DNA of 64,000 nucleotides from JAGWBD01 sp965220615 (GCA_965220615.1 CBDCQL010000002.1:1116001-1180000), one strand, 5' to 3'. Numbered from the stretch's first letter, positions 7,442 to 16,341 are shown. Translations and numbers: made by a program. The notes: a model not told the origin generated them from the letters alone.

Positions 7442-8479
7442 TCAGACGCCAGGCAGGCGTTCCTGCAGGTCTTGCGCGTCGCCGGCCTTTTCGACTCCCA
7501 GGTGATTCATGGCGCTGCGGGTGGCGACGCGGCCGCGGGGTGTGCGTTCAAGGAAACCCAACTGGAGCAAATAGGGCTCATAGACGTCCATGATCGTGCT
7601 GCTGTCTTCGCTGATGGAGGCCGCAATGGTCTCCAGACCGACGGGGCCGCCTTCGTACTTGTCAATAATAGCCGCCAATATGCGCCGATCGACATCGTCC
7701 AGTCCCAGGGCATCGACCTCCATCAGGCAAAGCGCTTCCGTCGCAACGTCGGCTGTGATGATGCCCTGGGCCCGCACCTGGGCGTAATCCCGCACACGCC
7801 GCAACAAACGCAGCGCCACGCGTGGCGTGCCGCGGGCCCGCCCTGCAATTTCCTCTGTGCCGCCGGGTTCGATGCGCATGTCCTGCATCGCGGCCGCACG
7901 CACGATTATGTGACGTATTGCCTCCAGATCGTAAAAGTCCAGGCGAAAGCTGGCCCCGAACCTGTCGCGCAACGGGCTGGCCAGCAGGGACAGACGCGTC
8001 GTGGCGCCAATTACCGTGAAGCGCGGCAGGTTCAGGCGGACGTTCCTGGCCGCCGGCCCCTTGCCAATGACTATATCGAGCGCATATTCCTCCATGGCCG
8101 GATAGAGCACTTCCTCAACGGCCCGACCGAGGCGGTGCACCTCGTCGATGAAGAGAATGTCGTTTTCGCGCAGATGAGTCAGGATAGCGGCAAGATCGCC
8201 GGCGCGTTCCACTGATGGACCGGCAGTGATGCGAATGTTGCAATTCATTTCATTGGCGACGACGTGGGCGAGCGACGTTTTGCCAAGCCCGGGCGGGCCA
8301 TAGAAGAGGATGTGATCGACCGGCTCGCTGCGCAACTGCGCCGCTTCCACCAGGATCCGCAGGTTTTCCCGTACCCTCTGCTGGCCGATGACGTCCACGA
8401 GAAGTTGCGGGCGCAAGGCGTGATTTTCGCGCTCGCCCTGGCGGCGTTGGCCGCCGACCATGCGATTCCCCGGGACCAT
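7442..8479 (-). CDS. ruvB: Holliday junction branch migration DNA helicase RuvB
   Basis: 345 residues. An AAA+ motor that drives branch migration with RuvA. Walker A is GPPGLGKTSLAH, Walker B is ILFIDEVHRLG, sensor 1 is FTVIGATTR, the arginine-finger region is LRDRFGASFRLDFY, and the C-terminal winged helix ends with RTPRGRVAT. The first 20 residues are short and basic and the start is not certain. ruvA and ruvC are not in the window. Confidence 0.96.
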   Translation of the reverse strand: MVPGNRMVGGQRRQGERENHALRPQLLVDVIGQQRVRENLRILVEAAQLRSEPVDHILFYGPPGLGKTSLAHVVANEMNCNIRITAGPSVERAGDLAAILTHLRENDILFIDEVHRLGRAVEEVLYPAMEEYALDIVIGKGPAARNVRLNLPRFTVIGATTRLSLLASPLRDRFGASFRLDFYDLEAIRHIIVRAAAMQDMRIEPGGTEEIAGRARGTPRVALRLLRRVRDYAQVRAQGIITADVATEALCLMEVDALGLDDVDRRILAAIIDKYEGGPVGLETIAASISEDSSTIMDVYEPYLLQLGFLERTPRGRVATRSAMNHLGVEKAGDAQDLQERLPGV

Positions 8480-8509
8480 CGCTGCCCTCGTCGGTTGGCT
8501 GAAGAGTCA

Positions 8510-8517
8510 AGTATACT
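8510..8517. promoter_or_regulatory. palindromic -10 (AGTATACT) in the ruvB/upp divergent region
   Basis: AGTATACT is its own reverse complement, so each strand reads TATACT. For ruvB a TTGCGG lies 16 bases upstream (minus strand). For upp no good -35 is visible, but the -10 is 40 bases before its ATG. A shared divergent promoter is plausible. Confidence 0.4.
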
Positions 8518-8557
8518 GGTGCCGCTTTCACCCGCAAGCGCAGGGAAGGGCAGTGCC

Positions 8558-9181
8558 ATGGCCAGGCTGCACGTTTCCAGTCACCCCCTCGCCATTCACA
8601 AGTTGACGCAACTTCGCTCGGTGAGTACCGACCATCGGGCGTTCCGTGAACTGGTGCGCGAACTGGCGTTGCTGATTTCCTATGAGGTCACGCGGGACCT
8701 GGATCTGACGGCGCACAGTGTTGAAACGCCGCTGGGCATCGCCAAAGGCGGCAGTTGCCGCGAGACCATCGGCCTTGTGCCCGTATTGCGTGCCGGCCTG
8801 GGCCTGGTCGACGGCGTGATGGAGTTGCTGCCAAGCGTTCAGGTCTGGCACATCGGTCTTTATCGCGATGAAGAGACCCTGCGCCCCGTCGAGTATTACA
8901 ACAAGCTGCCAACCGAACCCACGGTAAACGTCTGCATTGTGCTGGACCCCATGCTGGCCACCGGTGGCTCGGCAGTGGCAACCATCGACATTCTCAAGCG
9001 CTGGGGCGTGCGTCGAATCAAATACATGGGCCTGATTGCCGCTCCCGAAGGCGTGGAACGGCTGGCAACCGCCCATCCCGAGGTGCCCATTCACGTCGCC
9101 GCAGTGGACAGGCAACTCAACGAGGTAGGGTTCATCATGCCTGGTCTGGGTGACGCCGGTGACCGCCAGTTTGGTACCTGA
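8558..9181 (+). CDS. upp: uracil phosphoribosyltransferase
   Basis: 207 residues, the usual length. It makes UMP from uracil and PRPP. Key motifs are the N-terminal HPLAIHKLTQLRSVSTD, PVLRAGLGLVDG, the PRPP loop VLDPMLATGGSA, and the C-terminal GLGDAGDRQFGT. The frame is open further upstream, but the ATG at 8558 has GGGAAGGG in front and begins exactly like the family. It is divergent from ruvB and convergent with tpiA; the 57-base gap to tpiA shows no clear terminator. Confidence 0.96.
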   Translation: MARLHVSSHPLAIHKLTQLRSVSTDHRAFRELVRELALLISYEVTRDLDLTAHSVETPLGIAKGGSCRETIGLVPVLRAGLGLVDGVMELLPSVQVWHIGLYRDEETLRPVEYYNKLPTEPTVNVCIVLDPMLATGGSAVATIDILKRWGVRRIKYMGLIAAPEGVERLATAHPEVPIHVAAVDRQLNEVGFIMPGLGDAGDRQFGT

Positions 9182-9238
9182 CAGTCAAATCACTGCAATC
9201 CATGGTGGTGCGTTCCCGGAGATGTCGCCGCCAACAAT

Positions 9239-10021
9239 TCATGAATCGCTGCAGACTGCTTTCTCCCGCGCGGCAATCGCGACCAGCGCGGTGAAATCCG
9301 CAACGTATAGCGACGCGCCGCCAACCAGCGCCCCGTCGATTTCCTGCTCCGCCATATATTGCGACATGTTGTCGGGTTTCACGCTCCCGCCATAAAGAAT
9401 GCGGACCTCCTGCGCAACGTGGTCCCCGTAAATCCCTGCGACCGTAGCGCGGACACATGTGCCAATGACGTCGCGGGCGATCTCCGCGCTCGCATTGCGG
9501 CCCGTGCCAATCGCCCAGACCGGTTCATAGGCGAGGATGACCCGGCTCATGGCCTCGGGCTCCACGTCCCGCAGTGCCGCCCGGACCTGTCCGCCGACCA
9601 CGTCGAAAGTCTGGCCCGCCTCGTACTGCTGCAGATTTTCGCCAACTGCCACGATGGGGGTCAGGTCGTATGACAAGGCTGTCCTCACCTTGAGATTGAC
9701 GCGCTCATCCGTTTCGCCCAGCCATGCCCGGCATTCGGAATGGCCGATGATGGCGTAGGAAGCGATCCCACTCAGCATGGCCGCCGAGACCTGGGAGGTG
9801 TAGGCGCCCTGAGGCTCAAAATGGGCGTCCTGGGCGCTGACTCCGACCCCGCTTCCGCGCAAGGCTTCGGCCACGGCCGTCAGGGCGAGAAAGGTGGGCG
9901 CGACGATTCGTTCCACGTTTTCGTAAGTTGCGATGGAAGTCAGAAGTTCGCGGGCGAAGGTCGCCGATTCAGCCACAGACTTGTGCATCTTCCAGTTGCC
10001 GGCAATGACGGGAACGCGCAT
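9239..10021 (-). CDS. tpiA: triosephosphate isomerase
   Basis: 260 residues, normal length. It interconverts dihydroxyacetone phosphate and glyceraldehyde 3-phosphate. GNWKMHKS carries the N-terminal Asn and Lys, IGHSECR the catalytic His, AYEPVWAIGTG the catalytic Glu, and LYGGSVKPDN the phosphate-binding loop. It follows pgk by 30 bases on the same strand, giving a pgk-tpiA glycolytic pair. Confidence 0.97.
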   Translation of the reverse strand: MRVPVIAGNWKMHKSVAESATFARELLTSIATYENVERIVAPTFLALTAVAEALRGSGVGVSAQDAHFEPQGAYTSQVSAAMLSGIASYAIIGHSECRAWLGETDERVNLKVRTALSYDLTPIVAVGENLQQYEAGQTFDVVGGQVRAALRDVEPEAMSRVILAYEPVWAIGTGRNASAEIARDVIGTCVRATVAGIYGDHVAQEVRILYGGSVKPDNMSQYMAEQEIDGALVGGASLYVADFTALVAIAAREKAVCSDS

Positions 10022-10051
10022 CAGGACTCCGTTTCTCGCGATTTCTGCACG

Positions 10052-11251
10052 TTAATCTTCTGTCTGTCGATCATTCAGCGCTTCGACACCGGGCAAGACC
10101 CGACCTTCAAGCATTTCCAGACTGGCGCCGCCACCAGTGGATATGTGCGTGACCGACGCGGCCAGGCCTGCTGCTTCCACGGCGGCCGCCGAATCGCCAC
10201 CGCCAATAATGGTCGTGGCACCGGACGCGGTTGCTTCGGCCAGCAGCGCCGCGACCTCATTGCTCCCTCTGGCGAAGGGCGCAAGTTCAAACACGCCCAT
10301 CGGCCCGTTCCAGACTATCGTGCGGGCGTCTCGCAACTCCGTTGCAAATTGCCGCAGGGTTGCCGGGCCAATGTCGTAAATCGCCCAACCCGGGGGAACG
10401 TTTTCATTCAGACCGATGCAACGGACATTGGCATCTTCCGAAAAAGAGTCGCCGAGGACCGCATCGACCGGCAGTACGATTCGGTCACCATGCTGTTTCA
10501 GCAGAGTCGCAGCAGTTTTTACGGCGTCTTCCTCCACCAGCGAAGCGCCCAGGTCAAGGCCACCCGCGCGGAAAAAGGTGTTCGCCATGCCGCCGCCTAT
10601 GAGCAGGCGGTCGACCTTTTGCAGCAAAGCTTCGATGACGCGAATCTTGTCCGAGACCTTGGCGCCGCCCAGGATGGCGACGAAGGGGCGGCGCGGGGAC
10701 TCAAGCGCGGTGGCCAGGTAATCCAGCTCGCGCTCCATCAACAGTCCGCCCACTGCCGGCAGGTACTGAGCGACACCGACTGTCGAGGCATGGGCGCGAT
10801 GAGCCGCGCCAAAGGCGTCATTGACGAAGATGTCGGCCAGCGAGGCCAGCGAGCTGGCCAGGGCCGGGTCGTTGGAAGTTTCGCCAGGATCAAAACGGGT
10901 GTTTTCGAGCAGCAGTATCCCCTCACCCGGCGAAGTCGCCAGGGCTGACTGAGTAAGGGGGCCGCCGCAATCCGCTATGAAGTGTGTCTCCCGTCCCAGA
11001 AGCTCCTGCAGCCGCAGGGCCACCGGTTGCAGCGACCAACGGGGGTCCATCCGGCCCTTCGGACGTCCAAGGTGCGAGAGCAAAACGAGCGCCTTTGGCC
11101 CACGCTCCAGCACGAATTGCAGCGTAGGGATGGCTGCCCGGATGCGCGCGTCGTTGCCGACGACGCCGTCGCGAAGGGGGACGTTGAAATCGACCCGCAT
11201 CAGCACGCGTTTGCCCGTCAGCGAGACGTCACGGACACTTTGTTTGTTCAA
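10052..11251 (-). CDS. pgk: phosphoglycerate kinase
   Basis: 399 residues. It transfers phosphate from 1,3-bisphosphoglycerate to ADP. Motifs: RVLMRVDFNVPL, LLSHLGRPKG, FVNDAFGAAHRAHAST, ILGGAKVSDK and the C-terminal nucleotide loop IIGGGDSAAAV. I place the start at the TTG at 11251: it aligns with the usual initiator (then NKQSVRDV) and has GGAG nine bases upstream. A second in-frame TTG at 11266 lacks a ribosome-binding site. The gene overlaps the DUF1461 gene by 23 bases. Confidence 0.96.
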   Translation of the reverse strand: MNKQSVRDVSLTGKRVLMRVDFNVPLRDGVVGNDARIRAAIPTLQFVLERGPKALVLLSHLGRPKGRMDPRWSLQPVALRLQELLGRETHFIADCGGPLTQSALATSPGEGILLLENTRFDPGETSNDPALASSLASLADIFVNDAFGAAHRAHASTVGVAQYLPAVGGLLMERELDYLATALESPRRPFVAILGGAKVSDKIRVIEALLQKVDRLLIGGGMANTFFRAGGLDLGASLVEEDAVKTAATLLKQHGDRIVLPVDAVLGDSFSEDANVRCIGLNENVPPGWAIYDIGPATLRQFATELRDARTIVWNGPMGVFELAPFARGSNEVAALLAEATASGATTIIGGGDSAAAVEAAGLAASVTHISTGGGASLEMLEGRVLPGVEALNDRQTED

Positions 11252-11951
11252 GGTTTGAAGCTCCAAGGTCTTTGCGGCGCCAGTATAGCAGGTGGCGGAA
11301 TGTCTTCCAGCCGGTCGCGGACGGCTCCGCCAGCCAGACCAGGACCAGGGCCTGCAGGGCCGTCAATCCCGCCAGAAAGAGCAGGGTGTCGATCCAGAAT
11401 CGTTCGGGGAAGAGACGGATCAACGTGTCCGACCAGGCGAAGTACCAGGTTCCGCTGGCGAAGAACAGACGATGAAATTCGGTGAATGCCTGGTCCCAAC
11501 TGGCTATGGAAAACACCATGATTGCCAACAGAATGATCAGGGTAAGGCGCGCCGCGCGTTGAAGCGCCAGGCCCAACACGCCCTTGCGGCGACAAATCCC
11601 GCTGCAGATGGCGAACAGCGCAAGAGTCGCAATCGCAAGGCGATACACCTGACCTGTTAGCACTTTGACGTCCCACAAATGCCGCAACTCTCTGGCATTG
11701 AAGGCCTTCTGGCCGTCGGGAGTGCTCAGGTCGACGAGGGCATCCCTTCCCTCATCGTTACCCAGCCAGTTGGTGACGCGGGTCGCGAGTTCGATGCGGT
11801 CTGACGTGGTAAGTCCGTAGCTGTCCCGCGGGAAGCCGGGCCTTGAATACGCGACAGTCAGCCACAAGGGCGTCATGACCAGCAGGATGTTGCCTAGGAC
11901 GAGCAATACCGGGGTCATGAGCGCAACCAACAGACTGGCGAGCCGGATCAC
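11229..11951 (-). CDS. DUF1461 (TIGR01906) integral membrane protein, Lit-like
   Basis: 240 residues with four predicted membrane helices (about 5-30, 103-122, 132-150, 185-208). The family core is visible: FNARELRHLWDVK, FTEFHRLFF and DTLIRLFPERFW. This family includes Lit, the lipoprotein intramolecular transacylase of Enterococcus, whose activity depends on conserved histidines; the His of ELRHL and of EFHRL are the likely counterparts. Whether this protein modifies lipoproteins is inference. It overlaps the upstream MBL gene by 4 bases and pgk downstream by 23, so translation is probably coupled. Confidence 0.78.
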   Translation of the reverse strand: MIRLASLLVALMTPVLLVLGNILLVMTPLWLTVAYSRPGFPRDSYGLTTSDRIELATRVTNWLGNDEGRDALVDLSTPDGQKAFNARELRHLWDVKVLTGQVYRLAIATLALFAICSGICRRKGVLGLALQRAARLTLIILLAIMVFSIASWDQAFTEFHRLFFASGTWYFAWSDTLIRLFPERFWIDTLLFLAGLTALQALVLVWLAEPSATGWKTFRHLLYWRRKDLGASNLEQTKCP

Positions 11952-12622
11952 GTCACCGGGCCGTCCGACGCTTCGATATAACGCAGGTAGTCCAGTACAA
12001 AGGGGTTGTTGCGGCGCTCCTGGCCGATTGTGGTAGGCCCCATGTGACCCGGCAGGACGCGGGTGTCATCCGGCAGGGCAAACAACGGTCCTGTAATGGA
12101 GCGCAGGAGCGTGTTCAGATCTGAATTGGGGAAGTCCGTCCTGCCGATACTGCCGGCAAACAGACTGTCGCCACCGAACAGGACGCCACGTTCCGGCTGA
12201 TAAAAGGCGACGTGATCCGGCGCATGCCCCGGCGTGTAGATTGAACGCAGCTCGATGCCGGGCAGACCGCAGGCCTCATTCGCGTCCGTTAACAGGCGAT
12301 CCGGGACCGGCAGGGCAGGGAAGAGTTGCTGCAGGACCGGGTCCTGGATGCCACCGGCCTGCAATCGTGGGGACGCCTGGTGAATGCAAAGGGGCGCGGA
12401 TGTCAGCCTCACCACATCGGCCGCGGCCATCACGTGGTCCAGGTGGCCGTGCGTGACAAGAATCAGGGAGATTTCCCAGCCGGACGCCGTCGCTTCCCCG
12501 ACCAGGCGTTCCGCATCGTCCACAGGGTCAATGACGATTGCCTCGCCAGTGGCATGACTGCCGATGATGTAAGCGTTGGTCGCAAATGCACCCAGTGCAA
12601 GGGTCAGGATTTCAAGCGCCAA
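11948..12622 (-). CDS. metallo-beta-lactamase-fold hydrolase, glyoxalase II-like
   Basis: 224 residues. The metal site THGHLDH (HxHxDH) is intact, followed by PGHAPDHVAF, FGGDSLFAGSIGR and LPGHMGPTT, the pattern of small glyoxalase-II-like hydrolases (YcbL type) that cleave thioesters. The true substrate is unknown. The start is a TTG (12622) with GGAGAG upstream, inside the end of murJ (11-base overlap). The stop overlaps the DUF1461 start (4 bases). Confidence 0.88.
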   Translation of the reverse strand: MALEILTLALGAFATNAYIIGSHATGEAIVIDPVDDAERLVGEATASGWEISLILVTHGHLDHVMAAADVVRLTSAPLCIHQASPRLQAGGIQDPVLQQLFPALPVPDRLLTDANEACGLPGIELRSIYTPGHAPDHVAFYQPERGVLFGGDSLFAGSIGRTDFPNSDLNTLLRSITGPLFALPDDTRVLPGHMGPTTIGQERRNNPFVLDYLRYIEASDGPVT

Positions 12623-14276
12623 CTGACTCTCCGTTCGACTGACTTCGCCGCAGCCAAATTTGCCACAGGAGGCGAATTTCGGGCATCCCCAGCAACAGGG
12701 CGCCCAACAGGTACACCATGACGCCGATCAGCACCTGTAACATGACCTGCAGGGCATCGCCAGCAATGCCGCCGGGAAGCGAGAGCAGGGGGGAGGAGAG
12801 TACAATCGCCAGCGCCATCAACAGACTCGCTGCTGTCGTCCTGAGCAAGGTCCTTGCCAGCGCGCTCTCCTGTATGCCATGCCAGCGACGGCGCAGAATC
12901 CAGAGCAGCACGGCGACTTCCAAGGCGGTCCCCAGCGAATTCGCGAGGGCAAGTCCCGCCACGCCCCGGTCCAGATCCTGAAGCGGTAGCAGGGCGAAGG
13001 GTCCGCCAGGAATTCCATTGTTTTCGACCAGCAATACCCCACTGAAAAGGAAAGCGCCGGCAAGGTTGATGGCCGCCCCGCCCAGGGCGGCCCAAAGCGG
13101 CGTCAAGGTATCCTTGTCCGCATAGTAACTGCGGGCAACAATCTCAAGCACTGAATGAACGACGAGGCCAAGAGCGAAAAAGCGCAGGGTAGACGTGACA
13201 AGAGATGAGGCTGATGCATCGAACGCGCCGCGCTCCAGCAGGGCGACAATTGGCTGCCCCAACAGGATCAGACCGACGGCGGCGGGGATGCTGGCGACCA
13301 GTATGAAGCGGAATGCACCGGCCATGAAGTCCCGTTTGCCATTTTCATCCCCCAGTTCGCTGAGTGCCGCCAGGGTTGGAAATATCACCGTGCCCATCGC
13401 CGTGCCAATGAGCGTTTGCGGGATCTGCATCACACGCCAGCCCCAGCTGAGTGCGCTGACCGAACCCTCTCCCAGCCTGGAGGCGATGTTGTTCATCACC
13501 AGAAAGTTGAGGCTGAAAACTCCGAGCCCGGCGATGCGGGGCATCATCAAATGCAGTATCTCGCGCAGGCGCGGGTCCGCGAGATCGACAAGGGGCCACC
13601 AGCGCGCCCGATAATGCAATAAACCCGGCACCTGAATCCCCAGATGCAGAAGAGCGCCCAGCACGGCGCCCCAGGCGATTCCATAGATGCCGATGGTCGG
13701 AATCAGAAAGATTACGCCAAACAGGATGCCCACGTCATAAAGCACGGGCGCCAGAGCCGGCAGGAGGAAATGGTTGTGACTTTGCAAAATGCCCATGCAA
13801 AGCCCGCTGATGGAGAAAATCAGGGTCGTCAGCAGCAGGATCCGCATCAGAACGACCGTCCGCTCCTGGGCGTCGGCGTCGAAGCCCGGGGCTACCAAGT
13901 TGGCCGTCAACCAGGGCGCGCCCACGAAAGTCAGCAGACTCAACAGCAACGTCACCAGAAAGACCGAGTTGATGACGAGGGACGCCGTTCGCCAGGCGCC
14001 TTTCCTGTCGCCCCGCGCCAGCAGGCCGCTGAAAACCGGAATGAAGGCGTGCGCCATCGCGCCACCGGCGATCAGTGTGTATATCAACTCCGGCAAGCCG
14101 TTGGCGGCGACGTAGGCATCGTAGTCGCTACTGAGCCCAAAGACCTGGGCGATGACGACGGTTTGGACCAGACTGATGAGCTTGGCGCCGGCGAAGGCAA
14201 TCATCACCAGCAACGTCGAGCGCGCCAATCGCCGTCGGTGCCGGGCCGGTGAATCCCTTAACTGATCCGCAACCAT
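12612..14276 (-). CDS. murJ: lipid II flippase MurJ (MviN family)
   Basis: 554 residues, about 14 membrane segments, MOP superfamily. It starts MVADQLRDSPARHRRRLARS, then the first helix with GAKLISLVQTVVIAQVFG and the conserved GLPELIYTLIAGGAMAHAFIP region. MurJ moves lipid-linked peptidoglycan precursor across the membrane. The open frame extends to 14429, but this ATG lies one base after the stop of the C39 gene and matches the family N-terminus. The following MBL gene overlaps its end. Confidence 0.92.
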   Translation of the reverse strand: MVADQLRDSPARHRRRLARSTLLVMIAFAGAKLISLVQTVVIAQVFGLSSDYDAYVAANGLPELIYTLIAGGAMAHAFIPVFSGLLARGDRKGAWRTASLVINSVFLVTLLLSLLTFVGAPWLTANLVAPGFDADAQERTVVLMRILLLTTLIFSISGLCMGILQSHNHFLLPALAPVLYDVGILFGVIFLIPTIGIYGIAWGAVLGALLHLGIQVPGLLHYRARWWPLVDLADPRLREILHLMMPRIAGLGVFSLNFLVMNNIASRLGEGSVSALSWGWRVMQIPQTLIGTAMGTVIFPTLAALSELGDENGKRDFMAGAFRFILVASIPAAVGLILLGQPIVALLERGAFDASASSLVTSTLRFFALGLVVHSVLEIVARSYYADKDTLTPLWAALGGAAINLAGAFLFSGVLLVENNGIPGGPFALLPLQDLDRGVAGLALANSLGTALEVAVLLWILRRRWHGIQESALARTLLRTTAASLLMALAIVLSSPLLSLPGGIAGDALQVMLQVLIGVMVYLLGALLLGMPEIRLLWQIWLRRSQSNGESVGA

Positions 14277-14277
14277 T

Positions 14278-15669
14278 TTACAAAGCCGCGAGCGCTGCCC
14301 GCGCTTCTTCGTAGAAACGATTGAGTTGAATCGCCTGGGTGTAGGCGTTTCTGGCGCCCTGAAGATCTCCACGCTGCTGCATGACGCGGCCCTGCCAGTA
14401 CCAGGTCTCCTCGACAAAGCGCGCGCCATTGCCCATGTTGACGCTTACCAGCGCCTGGACGTCGTCAAGCCTTCCGGCATGGAAATAGGACTCAAAGGGG
14501 CCAAACTGGTACCAGGTCATGCGCCAGGGAAGCGTACCAATACGACGCGCCTGGTCAAAGGCTGTTGCCGCCTCCGCGTGTCGCCCCAGACGCACCAGCG
14601 AGGAACCCATGTTGAACCAGGCGAAGGCGTTCTGACGGTCCGCCCGCGCTTCGGCCCGCGCGGTTTCCAGAGCAACTTCTGCAGCGCCGACAGGGGTCAC
14701 CAGATCTCCAAGGATCCGCCGCAGCGTGGCTTCCTGTTCAGGATGGTACAAAACTATGAAGCTGCGGTTGAAGGGTCGCCAGTTGCCATCCAGTTCGTCG
14801 TAGCTTTCCGTCATCCCGGCGGAGTTCTCCCCCTCGCCCAGGAAACTGTCATAGAGCCAGAACGTGCCGGAAGCATCGTCATAGGCGACGAGGGTCTGGT
14901 AGTGTCCAAGCCAGTCATAGCCCTCGGGTGTAAAGCCGGTCTCCACGACGACCGGCATTTCTGCCGCGAGCAGTTGCTTCAGGAGGTTGACATTGCCGCC
15001 CATGCGGGTGAGAGCCCTGACTTGCGTCGCTTCGTTGACAAAGGCGACCATTTCCTGTGGGCTGACGTTCTTGTCTTCCCGATGGGGCTTAAGGCGATCG
15101 GCAATAACAATTTGGCCGCGATTCCAGCCGAAGTAGCTCAGGGCCATGGCCAGATTGGCCGGACCGCAGTTGTTCCAGGTCTGCGTGATGTGGGTAAAGC
15201 CTGTCAAACGCGTGGACGCCGGAGCCCTGCTTTCGGTCACCTGGGTAACCAGCAGGGGCGGCGGCGCGGTCCAGGTCGGTGAAGGGAGGGGCGTTGCCGT
15301 GGGAACGGGGCTGGCGGTCGCCACGACAATGGCTGGCGAAGTGGCTGTGGGCTCGGGCGTACCTGGATCATGCTCGTCCGTTACTGTGGCATCGGGCAGC
15401 GCCAAATCAGACAGCAGGTCGGATGCGGAAGGGCCGCCTTCCACCGGCACGGCCGTTGGCAGGGTTCCGCCTGGCGGTGTGGGGACCATCAGGACCCGCA
15501 TAAAGGGCAACTGGTCGATGATGCGCTGCTGCTGACCGGGCAACAGCACATTGCGAAAGCCGTACACAATACCTGCACCTGACGCAGCCAGAATTGCCAC
15601 AGCAATCACCAGCAAGAGCACCGCATACAGGAGCTGTCTTCGCGACCGTCTCCCCTGGCGATATTGCAT
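14278..15669 (-). CDS. membrane-anchored C39-type cysteine peptidase-like protein with TPR repeats
   Basis: 463 residues. A short basic N-terminus and one membrane helix (about 13-38) are followed by a Pro/Thr-rich linker (to about 145). A peptidase C39-like domain follows with the nucleophile region WNNCGPANLAMALSYFGW (C168) and the His region GHYQTLVAYDD. The C-terminus has TPR repeats from about 330. It probably acts outside the membrane on peptides or proteins. No ABC exporter is fused, unlike bacteriocin-type C39. ATG at 15669 has AGGG eight bases upstream; an in-frame GTG at 15714 is the alternative. It is one base upstream of murJ, so a link to envelope building is plausible. Confidence 0.82.
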   Translation of the reverse strand: MQYRQGRRSRRQLLYAVLLLVIAVAILAASGAGIVYGFRNVLLPGQQQRIIDQLPFMRVLMVPTPPGGTLPTAVPVEGGPSASDLLSDLALPDATVTDEHDPGTPEPTATSPAIVVATASPVPTATPLPSPTWTAPPPLLVTQVTESRAPASTRLTGFTHITQTWNNCGPANLAMALSYFGWNRGQIVIADRLKPHREDKNVSPQEMVAFVNEATQVRALTRMGGNVNLLKQLLAAEMPVVVETGFTPEGYDWLGHYQTLVAYDDASGTFWLYDSFLGEGENSAGMTESYDELDGNWRPFNRSFIVLYHPEQEATLRRILGDLVTPVGAAEVALETARAEARADRQNAFAWFNMGSSLVRLGRHAEAATAFDQARRIGTLPWRMTWYQFGPFESYFHAGRLDDVQALVSVNMGNGARFVEETWYWQGRVMQQRGDLQGARNAYTQAIQLNRFYEEARAALAAL

Positions 15670-15760
15670 CAGCGAACCCTGACTGCCGCGTTCACCGGCT
15701 GCCAGACTGGACACGTGAATTCGATCCGCGCCACGGGATATCGTGTTTTGCCCGGCGGGA

Positions 15761-15775
15761 TTGACAACTGGTCAA
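15761..15775. promoter_or_regulatory. palindrome TTGAC-N5-GTCAA, possible operator
   Basis: A 15-base inverted repeat about 90 bases upstream of the C39-TPR gene. On the minus strand it contains a TTGTCA that could serve as a -35, but the matching -10 (CGATAT) is poor. Operator function is a guess. Confidence 0.25.
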
Positions 15776-15825
15776 TCATGTCCTTGAGCGGACCTCGTGT
15801 TGCGGTGAAAGGGGTTCACGAAATG

Positions 15826-15851
15826 TTATCAGATGATAAGTACCCTTATCA
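15826..15851. repeat. triple alternating TTATCA / TGATAA / TTATCA repeat
   Basis: TTATCA (15826-15831), its inverse TGATAA (15834-15839) and again TTATCA (15846-15851). The last two form a perfect 7-bp hairpin, TGATAAG-TACC-CTTATCA. It lies in the 216-base gap between smpB and the C39 gene. No T-run follows, so it looks more like a protein-binding site than a terminator. Confidence 0.4.
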
Positions 15852-15885
15852 GCAGTAATTGACCGTCCGAGAACGTGAGTTGACA

Positions 15886-16341
15886 TCAACCGCGTTGATG
15901 AAGCGCCCGTTCAATTTGCCTTTTGCTGTCTTGCTCCGCAATCGCCCGCCGTTTGTCATACTGGCGTTTCCCTCGCGCCAGGGCAATTTCCAGTTTGGCC
16001 AAACCGTGATCCAGATAAAGCGAGGTCGGGACTGCCGCTACGCCCTTTTCCCGCAACTGTGACGAAATATGCCGGATTTCCCGACGATGCAGCAGAAGTT
16101 TGCGGGGCCGCAAGGGATCGCTGTGTCCGAAACGACCCGCTTCCTCGTAAACGGCGATGTGGCAACCCACCAGCCAAAGCTCGCCATCGCGTTCCTGAAC
16201 ATAGCCCTCTCGGAGGCTGACGCGGCCTGCCCTTATGGATTTAATCTCCGATCCCGTCAGGACCAGGCCGGCCTCAAAGCGGCTTCCCAGGAAGTAATCG
16301 TGCGCTGCCTTGCGGTTTCGGGCTATGACTTTGACGGCCAT
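15886..16341 (-). CDS. smpB: SsrA-binding protein SmpB
   Basis: 151 residues, normal length. It binds tmRNA for ribosome rescue. Motifs: NRKAAHDYFLGSRFEAGLVL, GSEIKSIRAGRVSLREGYV, SDPLRPRKLLLHRREI and a basic tail with KRQYDKR. The frame is open to 16419, but ATG at 16341 gives the standard MAVKVIARNRKA start. No tmRNA gene was recognised in the window. Confidence 0.95.
   Translation of the reverse strand: MAVKVIARNRKAAHDYFLGSRFEAGLVLTGSEIKSIRAGRVSLREGYVQERDGELWLVGCHIAVYEEAGRFGHSDPLRPRKLLLHRREIRHISSQLREKGVAAVPTSLYLDHGLAKLEIALARGKRQYDKRRAIAEQDSKRQIERALHQRG

Noticed and set aside
9740..10948. 402-codon plus-strand open frame
   Set aside because: Antisense to tpiA and pgk, both fully supported by motifs.
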